Both the position numbers and the translations under genes were made by a program. The notes under the pieces are model-generated. The model saw only the letters and a program-made list of their open reading frames with translations, did no database searches and was not told the origin of the DNA. 64,000 nucleotides of DNA from Roridomyces roridus (Eukaryota > Basidiomycota > Agaricomycetes > Agaricales > Mycenaceae), in contig JARKIF010000007.1 in NCBI GenBank assembly GCA_029378245.1, positions 930,001 through 994,000 of the forward strand, given 5' to 3'. This document shows, in pieces, positions 37,596 through 47,796 of the stretch; position 1 is the stretch's first letter; every line of letters begins with the position of its first letter.

Positions 37596-39786
37596 CTAAG
37601 TTCCCCAGGACGTGCGGAAGAAGTCGGCAAACTTATACTCCTTCTTGACTTGCTCCAGAAGCCACCATCCCGGGGTGCAGTAGCTGACGTAGATGCTGGA
37701 TGGGCCGCCTATGTTCACTCCAGTGTGGAGTTGTCCGACAATATGGGCTTCTTTGCCAGCCATATACCAAACTAGCGCGCCTGAGTCTCCTTTGTCAGAG
37801 AATGGCTCGACCCCACTGTAGCCCGAGTTATAGACGGCGACCTCCATTGATTCTACGCCAGTCTCAGTTCGAAGGAAGGACTGCAGTCCAGAGTAGCGAC
37901 CGACAGTGAGGTCGGTAGAGTTTCCGTCTTTTCCGACGGTCAGACAGCGTCTGCCGTCAGCATCACGTTCATTAGGCATGGAGAGGGTGAGCTCCCCTGC
38001 GCAGACCGTGACTTGAAGCTTTCCGTCGTCTGGATACTCGAAAGAAATCGGCCCGCGGCTGAACAATTCTTTCAGCTGCGTGGGGGTAAACTTGGATCCT
38101 AAAGGATTGCATTCGTCACAGAGGAATGCAATGAGCTAAATCGAAACGCACCAAGGAAAACCACATTTCCTCCAAAGCCATCGCCGCACTTCGCTTTGGA
38201 CACTTCGAAAACACCCCAGTCGGCTGTGTACTCCGTGCCGGCTTCGTCGACCCTGACGGCTGGGGCATACAGAACTCGACCTATATTTCTTTGAAGACTG
38301 AGGTTCGACCAATTCTTGGTTACTTCGATATGGAAATCTTCAAGGTCCTGGATGTCCTCATTCTTTCGCTTCAGCGTGGCTTCAAGCCGCTCCATCTTCC
38401 TGAGTCCTACTTTGCTCTGGTCGTCGGTCGCCTGATGCCTGATGAGTTCTCTGGCAGCAAGTTCGGCTTCGAATAAAGCATCAGCAGTGGCCTTGGTGGT
38501 ATCAGCCAGGCCCCGCTGGAACCGACGCAACCCACACACTCGGACGTAATCCTCTGGTCCTCCCTCCTCCCACCTGTAGTCAGCGGTCCAATTTTCCCGC
38601 AGCACATGGCAATTGGCAAGGGCGTAGATTTTGTCGATGAGATTGCCGTCCTCGTCCTTGAAGGGATGGAAAAACAAAGTGGTAGTCCCTTGCGCATCGT
38701 ATTTCTCATTGCTCGCAGTGGTGATTGGAATGCCGAGAAGGTTGGTAAGGAAACGGCGGACGCGGAAGGTGGCATCAGTGGAGTCGGTCGATTGAAGGAG
38801 AGGGACCAGCCAGCCTCTGGATAACCGCGTCTCTCCACTCCACCACAACCTCTGGAACTTTGTTTCTCTCGAGGAGAGCAAGGATCTCGAGAGAGACATC
38901 GTGAGCTGTATCGGGAGAGGTAGAGCCTGGAGCGATGCCGATCCAGATGACCACAGGGCCGAGACTACCCTTCTCGTCCTCTCCGGATAGGCCATGAGTG
39001 TAGAAACGGGCGGTATCGATCGACGAGTAGCCGATAGCATGGTCGTTCAGGATCTTGCGGATTTCGGGGCCGACGACGTGCCAGACGGCGTTCAAGGGAG
39101 TGTCAAAGACACCATGGACGGACTTGACGGGAACCTGGGCGAATCTACCCGTCGGCCTGACGAACGGGGCGGTGCGGTAGTCAGAACGATAGAGGAGGTC
39201 CGGCCAGTCACTGCTCCCGGTGATGCCATTATAGTACCACTTCTTCTCGTATGCGCAGGGACTACGCACAGCAGGGACGGTGGTGCCGCTGGCGAGGGTG
39301 AAGGCGGATATATTCGACGCCACCGATGGTTCGCCGACAGCAGGGGACTTGAGCGAATTGGAAGCATTATATCGATGACCCTGGGCGCTTGCACATTGCA
39401 GAGCCCACAATGAAGGTTCTGGACGGAGAGTGGTAAGTCCGATTTAGACGCGGAAGGCAGCAAGAAGACTCGCTCAGTAGATCCGGGCGCTCCCGCATCA
39501 GCTCAAGCGCTTTGACTCCTGCAGGAGATATGGTAAGTGTGATGTGGTCGTTGCAGCCAAAAGAAAAGGCGACAATGGAGGACAGAGGGACCAACGAGCG
39601 CCCCTCTCGGGCTGACGCCAAGGACGCTGGATAACATACAGTAATAAGGGCACGGAGAGACTCGCCTTGCGCAAGGACTCCAACCTTGTTGACTTCTTCA
39701 TCAGTAAACGGCAAGGCTTCTAAAAGATCAGGGTGGGTGTGAATTCGACAAAAGGAAAGCCGATGAGACATACGAGATTGAGCCAT
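37596..39786 (-). CDS. Trypsin-fold (PA clan) protein, with a probable frameshift
   Basis: A large protein of an Agaricomycete family with a chymotrypsin-like domain after a long N-terminal region. Possible triad residues are His in ALANCHVLREN, Asp in ADWGVFEVSKAK and Ser in KGDSGALVWYM (GDSG is the trypsin nucleophile loop). An internal coiled coil (KMERLEATLKRKNEDIQDL) separates His from Asp. The C-terminus TPGWWLLEQVKKEYKFADFF is typical of the family. An intron at 38151-38099 joins VVFLG to SKFTPTQLKELF. At about 38790-38805 the frame changes by one base (QRLAGP to LLQSTDSTDATFRVRR) with no usable intron, so this allele may be broken or the base misread. The first exons (39786 to about 39410) could not be joined cleanly. 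Confidence 0.6.
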
Positions 39787-40460
39787 AGGAGATGTTTAAA
39801 TTTCAATAATCTGTGTCGAGTAAAGTGCACATAAGATGGGCGAAGGTTGTCTCCGTTATTTAAAAGGTATCCACTGCTGCCTGGGTGAGGATGAGTGTGG
39901 CGAGATCAAGATGGCGTACTTGTCCAAACCGATCCCGTTTCACCTCCTCTCAATGGGCTAGCTGCGTGCTTCTACGTGTCTCTCTCACCCCCAAGGCTGA
40001 GCAGAGCACATTCGCCGTCGGGCTCTCCAGCACCTGAGGTCGAAAGCGTCAGCTATTTCTCCGCGAGGCTTCGGGAGCTCGCTTCCGCATCGAGCGCAGC
40101 ACCCTCGTGGGTGTTCCCTCGTCCCTGCCCGTACGCCTTCGGCTCCTTATATGCCGGCGTCCAACAGGTTGTGACCGATTCAGCTTAGATTGGCTCAAAG
40201 CATCCGGTGGGTTGCAGAAACGCAAGACGCCTGGAGATGACGCTGGGATGCGAGCGCGGCACATGAATGTGGGGATGCGGGATCTGGGGGAGAAGGGGCT
40301 TCAAAACCTCCAACGCGCTTGACCCAGCGGCGACCGATTTCTTCTCTTCGTTCGAAGGAGGCCCGGGCTTTCAAAACCTTCGTACGATTGAGCGTTGAGG
40401 AAAAGAAAGAGGACCCAATCAGGCAGGAGAAAGAGCGGGAAGAGTGCCGGGTCTGTGCCC
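39787..40460. other. Intergenic, promoter of the trypsin-fold gene
   Basis: No gene recognised. A TATTTAAAAGG element near 39858 could be the minus-strand gene's core promoter. The rest is non-coding up to the duplication boundary. Confidence 0.35.
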
Positions 40461-41553
40461 TCATGTAGACTGCCGCCAGTGCCTGCGACCGGGTCGCCGA
40501 CCGTGATAGGATTTCACGTACGGCGTCGCGGTCATGGTTGCACGCTTCCACACGTCGAGAAAATGTATTTGTATCATAGGGTCGGTCTCTGTCGGGTCGG
40601 ACCCATCGCCGTTGTCGTTGAGGCGAGTCGATGTGTACAGTACTAGCTAGCATGGACGTCGAGAAGTAGTTCGTAGTCGGTATAGGTAAGTACAGTAGTG
40701 GCCGTGGGTTACTGTAATCTAGTTTTTGATCCTGCGCCTCGGTATTGCATGCTTTCAAACAATGGGCGAAGCGGTCGGTCGAAGATACTCCGTTCTCTCT
40801 TCTCTCCAACAACGGACGGAGGAAGAATTCGAAATTGCCCAAAACGGCGTTGGGAATGGAATTGTTTGGGCGACGCTATCAAATGCGATTCCAAAAGAGA
40901 TAAGATCCATTCAGACACAAAGAGAAGGAAATCTAGGTGATACGTACACATAATGTCCGCGCGGGTATATTAATGGGAAGAGAGGTTGGGACAACTCCCC
41001 TCAAAGTCCCCAATCACATTCACCTTCCTTGAACTCGACACACAGCCGGCAGAGTCGACGCTGCACTTCCTCAATCCTCTCCACCCGAATCTTCTCCTCC
41101 TCCTTTGCTAGCCTCGCTGCGCGCGAAGCGGCCGATTTGGACACGAGTTTCAGAATCATCTGCAAGTGCTCCTCTTCGTTATCGTCCCGCTCGTCGTTCT
41201 CTGGTGCCCGTGCCATCGCCGCACGCGTAACGACCGTCTGTAAAATATGTTGGCTCTTTGGTAGTAGTTCTGGGTGTAAGGCCGCATCCCCAGGCCCTTC
41301 TTTCTTCTGAAGTCGTTTCCTTGTCGCCTCGGTGATGCAAGCCCTCAGCTTGAGGCCCGCGTCTTGCCGTGTCGGTGGGGAAGCAGGTGGGGGAGGAGCT
41401 GTCACGAGCTGAGGAGCGTCCAGCGCTGGTGGTGTCGGTGGAATTCAAGATTTGAGGGTCCGCGGTCGTGGAAATCGAGTTGACGCTGAGGATTCCAAGG
41501 ATAAAGAAAAGTAGCCAGGAAGGCCAAACAATCGTTTCTTGTCATCGTCTTGC
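40461..41553. repeat. Segmental duplication, right copy (partner 36263-37395)
   Basis: Direct-orientation partner of the left copy. It contains the 3' part and 3' flank of the gene at 41001-42113. The copy here is continuous with an intact gene, so it is likely the source and the left copy the derivative. Confidence 0.85.
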
Positions 41554-42113
41554 TCGACACCGGTTGGAGGGGAGGAGGATCTTCGGGGTCGGGAGTTTGT
41601 GCAACTTGGAGGCCGTCGGCGTCGGATTCCTGGTCGTGGTGGGCACCGGCGCCATCTGGCACCTCGTCGTCGCAGTCGCCTCCTTCACCTTCGTCATCTT
41701 CATCTTCTTCATTCTTTTCTTCAACGGGCGAGTCGGGTGGTGCAGGAGGAGGAGGTGGCGCTGAGCCGTCGTTGCGTCGTAGACGTCCGGATTTGTTTTC
41801 TTGAGAACGCTGGGGAGACCGAATCCGAATACCCACCGTGACTGAAATGGACAATACAATAAACGCCAAGACGAAGCAAGTAACCATCAGAGGACTGGGG
41901 CCGTCCTGAACCAACGTAGTCCTAGTGAGCGGGCTAAAGGTGCGCGTTACAGTAGGGGGCGGCGCGTCAACAGGTTTGGGACTCTCAACCGGAAAGAGGT
42001 GAAAGAGGTCGTGGAAGGCGGGGATGAGGAATCCACTGATGGCCAAGAATATGTACTGGAGAAAGGGGGAGGTTGGAGGACGAGTGGTGGCAAGAAACAA
42101 CAGTGGTCGACAT
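41001..42113 (-). CDS. Membrane protein with acidic linker, unknown function
   Basis: I do not recognise the family. The first exon is 12 bases (42113-42102, Met-Ser-Thr-Thr), joined by a 46-base GT-AG intron to YIFLAISGFLIPAFHDLF; without this intron there is no ATG in the main frame. The membrane helix MVTCFVLAFIVLSISVTVGI is followed by Pro-rich and very acidic runs (EEKNEEDEDDEGEGG), a second hydrophobic patch (CLAFLATFLYPW), and a charged helical C-terminus (APENDERDDNEEEH, KSAASRAARLAKEEEKIR) ending at 41001. An intron near 41474-41416 is inferred from frame. The 3' half is duplicated at 36870-37395. Confidence 0.55.
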
Positions 42114-42354
42114 CAAACCCTGCATGATGAGCGCTGCTATTTCTCAGTTTATCGCGTTCCCGAATGGTCGTTGTATTAGACAGAGTAATGCATATGAATA
42201 GTATGTATTTAGGGTGTATTTGGTATGTACCGAAACAAATCGAAAATGCTGTTGGTGGATAATGCTACAATATGTGTGTGATGTGGGTTGAATGCGAGTG
42301 GAAAAGAAGATTCTGTCAAGTTCCGCGTGAAAAAAGGAGAGGAGAGGCAGAGAC

Positions 42355-44040
42355 TCAGAAAGCCTCCACCAGGGGCATCAAGCCCTCAAGGTCACTCTGG
42401 CCAGCACCAGGCCGTCCGAGCAACTCGTCCCACCGGTCCTCATTCCACGACTCGTCACACTCGTTCTCGTCCTCGTCGTCTCCGATGAAGAACCGCGGCG
42501 TGCGCACCGCAAGGGAGGGCGGGGAGGATGATTGTTGTGATTCTGCCAGCTGCTGCTGTTGTGCGCGTTCGCGCTCGGTGTCAAGCCGGACTAGCTCGAT
42601 CAGGATCTCCCAGCGTTTATACCACGAGGTCTCCCAATGAGGCAGCGGAACCTTGCCCTGCCGTTTCGAGCTCAAATATATGGGGCTGGGGTTGGGAGGT
42701 GGCGATGGAGTGTAGGATTTCTCGTGGTCATGCTTCTTGCCATCCAGGTCCACCTCTTCCAGCGTGCCATCGTCCGACTGATCACTCTCCACGAGCGTCT
42801 CGTCCGAATCGTCGCTGAATCCAGCAGTCGACCGGGAGGTAGCCAGCGACTCCCCCTCGCTGTCCTCGTCATCCTCTGCCTCCTCCACACTCTGAGCAAT
42901 CTTGGTCGCCCTTGCCCGCCCCTCTGCCAACATGTGCACATCATACATCCACAACGTCTTCTCGATCGTCCACAGCGGCATGCCAACAAAGCAGCGATCC
43001 ATATGCGCGCAGTAGGGATCCCTAAGCGCTGACAAATCACCTCTGCGTGGGTGAACAGTCATGGGCGGTATCGGGACCAAATCTGGACTTGGCGTTCGCC
43101 GTGGCGGAGGATAGCGAGGGGGCATCCTGGCAGCAGGGGCAATGCCACAGTACGCGTACGACTCGCGTTGGCGCTTGGTGTGCTCTTCCCACTCGTCCGC
43201 CCGGAGCCCCCAAAGGTATTTCACGTGCAGAAGCGCGTGTCGCGAGCGGCCGTGGTGACCGTACAAATGCCGGAGAGGGTTTAATGTCTCGCACGTGCGG
43301 TCGCGGAACGTGGGGGAGAGCGGGGATGGAGGGCAGCCGTATTTCACGCGGGCTGCCGGCGGAGATGGAGATACTGGTGGAGGAAACGGCTGAGATTTGT
43401 GGGTGATAGTTGGGAATGGTATTTGAGAAGTAGGTGGCGGGGAAGGAGGACGCGCTGACGGGATTGGTGGAAATAGAAGGAGCTCGCGATCGCTGGGCGC
43501 GTAAGACTCAAATTCGACATCGGACTCGTCGTCCTCGGAGCAAGAAAAGTCATCCGAATCCGAATCATAGTCGTCACCACACGCGTCCTGGTCGTCCTCG
43601 ACGACCTCGTTCGCGTCGAGGGACGAAGTAGACGCGACAGCGGCAGACACGAGAGATGGCAGCTGGGGTAAAGATAGCGGCTCAACGTCCTCGTCCTCTG
43701 GATACGGCGAGTTGGTCCCTGAGACTGCAGTAATGTCCATGTCGAAATCGGGAGGCGAGGACGCGAGCGAGGCGATTCCCATTTTTTGGAAAAGACTCTT
43801 GGTCCACTTGAGAGTAGTGGCACGCGACCGCACGGACGCAGCGGCAGGTTGGGACGTGGTGGCGAGAGACTCGAATGGTGGTGCAGCGTCAACTGGCGGG
43901 TGGTTGAAGCCCAATCGACTGGTCGGGCGCGGGGGCAATTGGTACTCGTCGTCGTCGCGGTCGGTGTGCAAGTGGGGATTTTGGTCTGCAATGTCGGATT
44001 CGGGTTGTGTTTCGGGGGCGTTGTAATATGAGGAGGCCAT
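42355..44040 (-). CDS. Acidic low-complexity protein, unknown function
   Basis: Single exon, 561 residues from the ATG at 44040 (MASSYYNAPE); an open frame extends 20 codons further upstream. It contains acidic runs (DDYDSDSDDFSCSEDDESDV), Pro-rich segments and an ordered central block with conserved-looking Trp, His and Tyr (LRHLYGHHGRSRHALLH, VKYLWGLRADEWEEHTKR, HMDRCFVGMPLWTIEKTLWM). The C-terminus (HWETSWYKRWEILIELVRL) is a probable helix. The ordered blocks suggest a real, possibly basidiomycete-specific protein. No enzyme motif was seen. Confidence 0.6.
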   Translation of the reverse strand: MASSYYNAPETQPESDIADQNPHLHTDRDDDEYQLPPRPTSRLGFNHPPVDAAPPFESLATTSQPAAASVRSRATTLKWTKSLFQKMGIASLASSPPDFDMDITAVSGTNSPYPEDEDVEPLSLPQLPSLVSAAVASTSSLDANEVVEDDQDACGDDYDSDSDDFSCSEDDESDVEFESYAPSDRELLLFPPIPSARPPSPPPTSQIPFPTITHKSQPFPPPVSPSPPAARVKYGCPPSPLSPTFRDRTCETLNPLRHLYGHHGRSRHALLHVKYLWGLRADEWEEHTKRQRESYAYCGIAPAARMPPRYPPPRRTPSPDLVPIPPMTVHPRRGDLSALRDPYCAHMDRCFVGMPLWTIEKTLWMYDVHMLAEGRARATKIAQSVEEAEDDEDSEGESLATSRSTAGFSDDSDETLVESDQSDDGTLEEVDLDGKKHDHEKSYTPSPPPNPSPIYLSSKRQGKVPLPHWETSWYKRWEILIELVRLDTERERAQQQQLAESQQSSSPPSLAVRTPRFFIGDDEDENECDESWNEDRWDELLGRPGAGQSDLEGLMPLVEAF

Positions 44041-44230
44041 GGTCGGTGGTGTTGCCCGAGAACGACAAGACAAGAAAAGAGTAGAGAGAGAGGTGTTCAA
44101 ACTTTCCCCGCAAACGTTGCCGTAATGAGCACACGCTAATAAGGCTCGGCTATCTGTGATAGCTGATCACATCTCCTTTAGTCGCCGGAAATCTGCGGAA
44201 AATTACAGGAAAAAAACAAAGAAAAATTGG

Positions 44231-46127
44231 CTACAGGTGTTTGCGGATGCGTAGCTCCAGCAGCCTCAGTGGAGGGTAGACTATAGTCGCCACCACAAAG
44301 GCGAGCTCAAATCCAATGTCTCCCGTCGTCTCCGCAATCGGTCCCGTGTACCACACCTGTGCCATCGACGGGATAGCGATCCCAATCCCACACAAGGCGG
44401 CCGTTATAGCCGCCAGTCCGGTCGGTAGTTTACTCGGCGTATTCCAATCCTCCAGGTTGTAACGCTTAAAGTCGCCCCGACGGAAGATAAAGTGCTCTTC
44501 GAGGACAATAGCGATGTACGTGCTCGCCCAGTAGCCGATGAGCCCCAGAAAGTTGCTCAGTGTCGTGTAGAAGCTGTGAGCACCAACTATAGAGAGGGGA
44601 ATGACGCTGTGGTGGATTTAGTGGTATATCATCAGTAATAAGATCCAACCCACATGGCGGTAGCAAGAATAGAAAACACATAACGCGGCACCACAACGAG
44701 AACAGGCATAAGGATCTGCATGTTCAACGAGATGGAATAGAATCTGCGGGAACTGTCAGCACGTCTCGGAGGAGTTGCTCAAGAGGACATACGTAGCAGC
44801 AACATTGCCCATGACAGACAACGCCAATAGAACGGTGAGAAACTTGCCAAACCCTTTGGCGGGGCTCAGCATAGCGCTCAACAAGCCCCCAACCTCCCCA
44901 CTCTCATACCCAGCCTCCCACGCTGGCACATTGGTGAGACAGGCTCCAATCAGTGCACCGAAGCATTGCAACGCGATCGTGGGTAACACCAGTCCGAGAT
45001 AAGAGTACCAAAAGATACGTTTGCTACAGAGAATATCAACATCAGCGCATGGACGGTCGCGGGAGTATAAATCATACCTGGGAGCATTGGGGAGCATGTA
45101 GCAACTAAAGTCCGACGCCAGAGGCGACCAAGTCAGTACGAAGCCGGCTATGACTGCCGAAAAAGACATGATTGTGGGCGCAGTAGCAGGTTCTGCAGGT
45201 GGAATATGGCGGAAATCCTTCCCGCCCAGACCAACCACGATGAGGAAGATGATCACGACGGGGATCCATGCGACCCTCTCATACCAGTGGAGTATTTTCC
45301 AGCCGCAGAACGACACGAGCAGCGAAACGACCGCTATGATCACTATGCCGATGCTGAATGGGCGTGAGTAATGAACACGCGCCAAAAGTCAAGACTTGCC
45401 TCCAGCTGAGGTTCCCGTCCGCAACAGCCGCGAGAGTCTGCCCGCCGAGAATGCAGTCGAGGATGCAGAAGCCGGTCATGCCGATGAGATTCAACAATAC
45501 AGGACCGAGGACACCAAAGTATCTGGAAGCATTGAGATGAATAGCGGCTCAGACTGAACAGAAGCGCACACACCCAAAGCTATACCGCGCCTGGACCATT
45601 TGCCTCAAACCCAATTTCGGTCCCCAGGTAGATCTGTACAGTATTGAGCCAGTGTATACAATGCATGGAAAGAATGGCCAACAGATATCCCGGAGGAATA
45701 CAACATAGTAGGTTGAAGAACAAAATGACGAGGCAGCTGTCCCGGAGGCCAAGGCCATACGCAATCGGGCCTAGTGACCCCGTCGAGAATCTGATGAACC
45801 TTGAGACAAGGCTAGAAGGACATGGAGACAGCGCACGGCAGGAGATTGGTGCTGGCTGTAAACCAGATGAAGAAGATTTTGCTGTATTGAGGGTCTGTGC
45901 GTTCCTGGCGAATTTCAGACCAAGATATTTCCAAATGTTTGCGAGAATTACTTCGAGAGTGACTGGTCTTATGCCTACGGTGGTTGAGGGAACAGTCGCG
46001 GGGTGGAGTACACTAACACACCTCTTTCTTCAACGCCCCAGGTGAGCAGCCGACGATGCCACGCCGGGCTTACGAAAGCGGAGTCCTGGTGGGCCTTTTC
46101 ATCCGTTGAGTAGTCTTCCTTGCTCAT
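44231..46127 (-). CDS. NCS1-family nucleobase/cation permease
   Basis: A plasma-membrane transporter of the nucleobase:cation symporter-1 family (purine-cytosine permease branch), which imports purines, cytosine or related compounds. At least nine introns. After MSKEDYSTDEKAHQDS the sequence reads LLTWGVEERGIRPVTLEERT, SKIFFIWFTASTNLLPF, STGSLGPIAYGLGLRDSC, LSTWGPKLGLRQMVQARYS, WKILHWYERVAWIPVVII, ADFSCYMLP-type SDFSCYMLPNAP, GALIGACLTNVPAWEAGY and YWASTYIAIVLEEHFIFRRG. These are the family's signature helices and loops. Exon 2 is only 23 bases (45974-45952). The tail ends LRLLELRIRKHL. No lesion found; specificity cannot be read from the sequence. Confidence 0.85.
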
Positions 46128-46648
46128 AGTGGGGTGAAGACGGGGACTGCAGCCTGAGTCATCGTAAGGGCTTGATAAAAAAAAGAGATTATCTGCGCGG
46201 TTGATGGACGGCAAACCAAGTTCCGATCAACACCTTGATCGTGATTTCATCTCTTCCTCTTCCTCTCCAGTTCCTCTCCGTTCTATGAATCTGAGTGCTC
46301 ATGCACTCGACGCGGCATATGTGGCTAAATCAAACTGCCACTCGCATCGATTCCTTTCAGTCGGATCGCACTTTAGCAGCGGCGACTAGTCTCAACGGAA
46401 CCAGAGCGGAATTACACATGGCTCATCTGCGCTACTTCCTCGCTAGTCTCTACGCTCGGCGCTGATCGTCTGTTTCTCTGGGCGCTCTCACTCTCTGAGA
46501 GTCCACTCTCTCCAGAGCGCTCACGTGATGTGAGGACACAGGGCAGCTCCGACAATTAGCCGAATGACCTCGGGCCGGGAACAAGCCGTTATCGATGAAT
46601 AAAAGGACGCGTCGTCGATCTTTTCATTCCCCACAACTCCCCACAACC
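46128..46648. promoter_or_regulatory. Divergent promoter between permease and aldo-keto reductase
   Basis: 521 bases between two divergent start codons. A GAATAAAAGG element near 46598-46607 is a plausible TATA box for the reductase. A CTCTGAGAGTCCACTCTCTCCAGAG-type inverted repeat lies near 46490-46520. No gene seen. Confidence 0.45.
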
Positions 46649-47697
46649 ATGCCTGCCTCCACTTCCGTCAAACTCAACACCGGTGCTGAGATGCCCACTG
46701 TTGGCCTCGGCACCTGGAAGAGTGCCCCTGGCGCCGTCGAGCACGCCGTCGAGTATGCGCTCAAGAACGGCTACAAGCACATCGACACCGCTGCCGCCTA
46801 CAAGAACGAGAGCGAGGTCGGCCAGGGCATCGCCGCCTCTGGTGTTCCTCGCGGCAGCATCTTCCTCACCACCAAACTCGACAACCCTGACCAGAAGGAG
46901 GCTGCCCAGGCGCTCGAATCGTCTTTGAAGAACCTCGGCACTGATTATCTCGACCTCTGTGCGTCTCTTTTTCTTTCCGTTCCACATCTAGTTAATCGTG
47001 AGCATCCAGGGTTGATGCACTGGCCCGCGCCGATGACCAAGGACACTCCCGCCCTTGCCGACAAGACTCACGACTGGCTTGACACCTGGAAAGACATGGA
47101 GAAACTGTTCAAGGCCCACCCCGATAAGCTCAAGGCCATTGGCGTGTCCAACTTTTCCGTGGAGTTCCTCGAGCGTCTGCTCGCCGTCGCCACCGTCGTC
47201 CCAGCCGTCAACCAGATTGAGATGCACCCGTAGGTTATCATATCGCCGCGTTTATCTTGGCGACTGATGGATCATCCTGGATAGGTCATGCCCGGCCGAG
47301 GATGTTCTCGAGTTTTGCCGCAGCAAAGGCATCGTCGTGACCGCGTACTCGCCACTGGGTTCGGACAACTCCCCTCTCCTAACCAACGAGATTGTCAAGA
47401 AGCTCGCCGACAAGTACAGCGTCCAGCCTGCCAACATCCTCATTTCGCTGCAGGCCAACAAGCCCGGCGTCACCGTGCTCCCCAAGTCTGTCACCAACAG
47501 CCGCATTCTCTGTAAGTTCTTCAAGCTCCTTGCTAAATGCGTGACTAAATGAACTAGCGAATGCCAACATCGTTGACCTGACGGAAGAGGAGATCGCGGA
47601 GCTGCAGGCGATAGACAAGATGCAGCACTTCCGCGCGTGCCACCCGAGCTGGACTGGCTGGGGCAGCCTCGGGTTCCCCGACTGCAAAGACCTTTAG
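46649..47697 (+). CDS. Aldo-keto reductase
   Basis: NAD(P)H-dependent reductase of about 298 residues with a TIM barrel. Exons are 46649-46958, 47010-47229, 47285-47511 and 47558-47697. The catalytic tetrad is visible: Asp and Tyr in HIDTAAAYKNE, Lys in FLTTKLDNP and His in LWLMHWPAPM. The cofactor-binding strand is VTVLPKSVTNSRIL. IGVSNFSVEFLERLL and AVNQIEMHP are family signatures. The sequence resembles fungal glycerol dehydrogenase/GCY1-like enzymes that reduce sugar aldehydes or xenobiotic carbonyls. The start ATG is chosen because it gives a normal N-terminus (MPASTSVKLNTGAEMPTVGL). Confidence 0.92.
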
Positions 47698-47796
47698 AGA
47701 TCCAAGTAGATACTTTTCTTGTTATCAGCAGTAAGAATAAGCAAGCAGTTGTACATACTCCCCTATTTGATTTCGGTTGTCTTGCTTCCTCCCTGC

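Noticed and set aside
39895..40842. Open frames on both strands upstream of the trypsin-fold gene
   Set aside because: No recognisable domain; low-complexity Ser/Arg composition and part lies in the segmental duplication.
42272..43040. Plus-strand frames over the acidic protein gene
   Set aside because: Antisense shadows of a 561-codon frame with ordered conserved-looking blocks.
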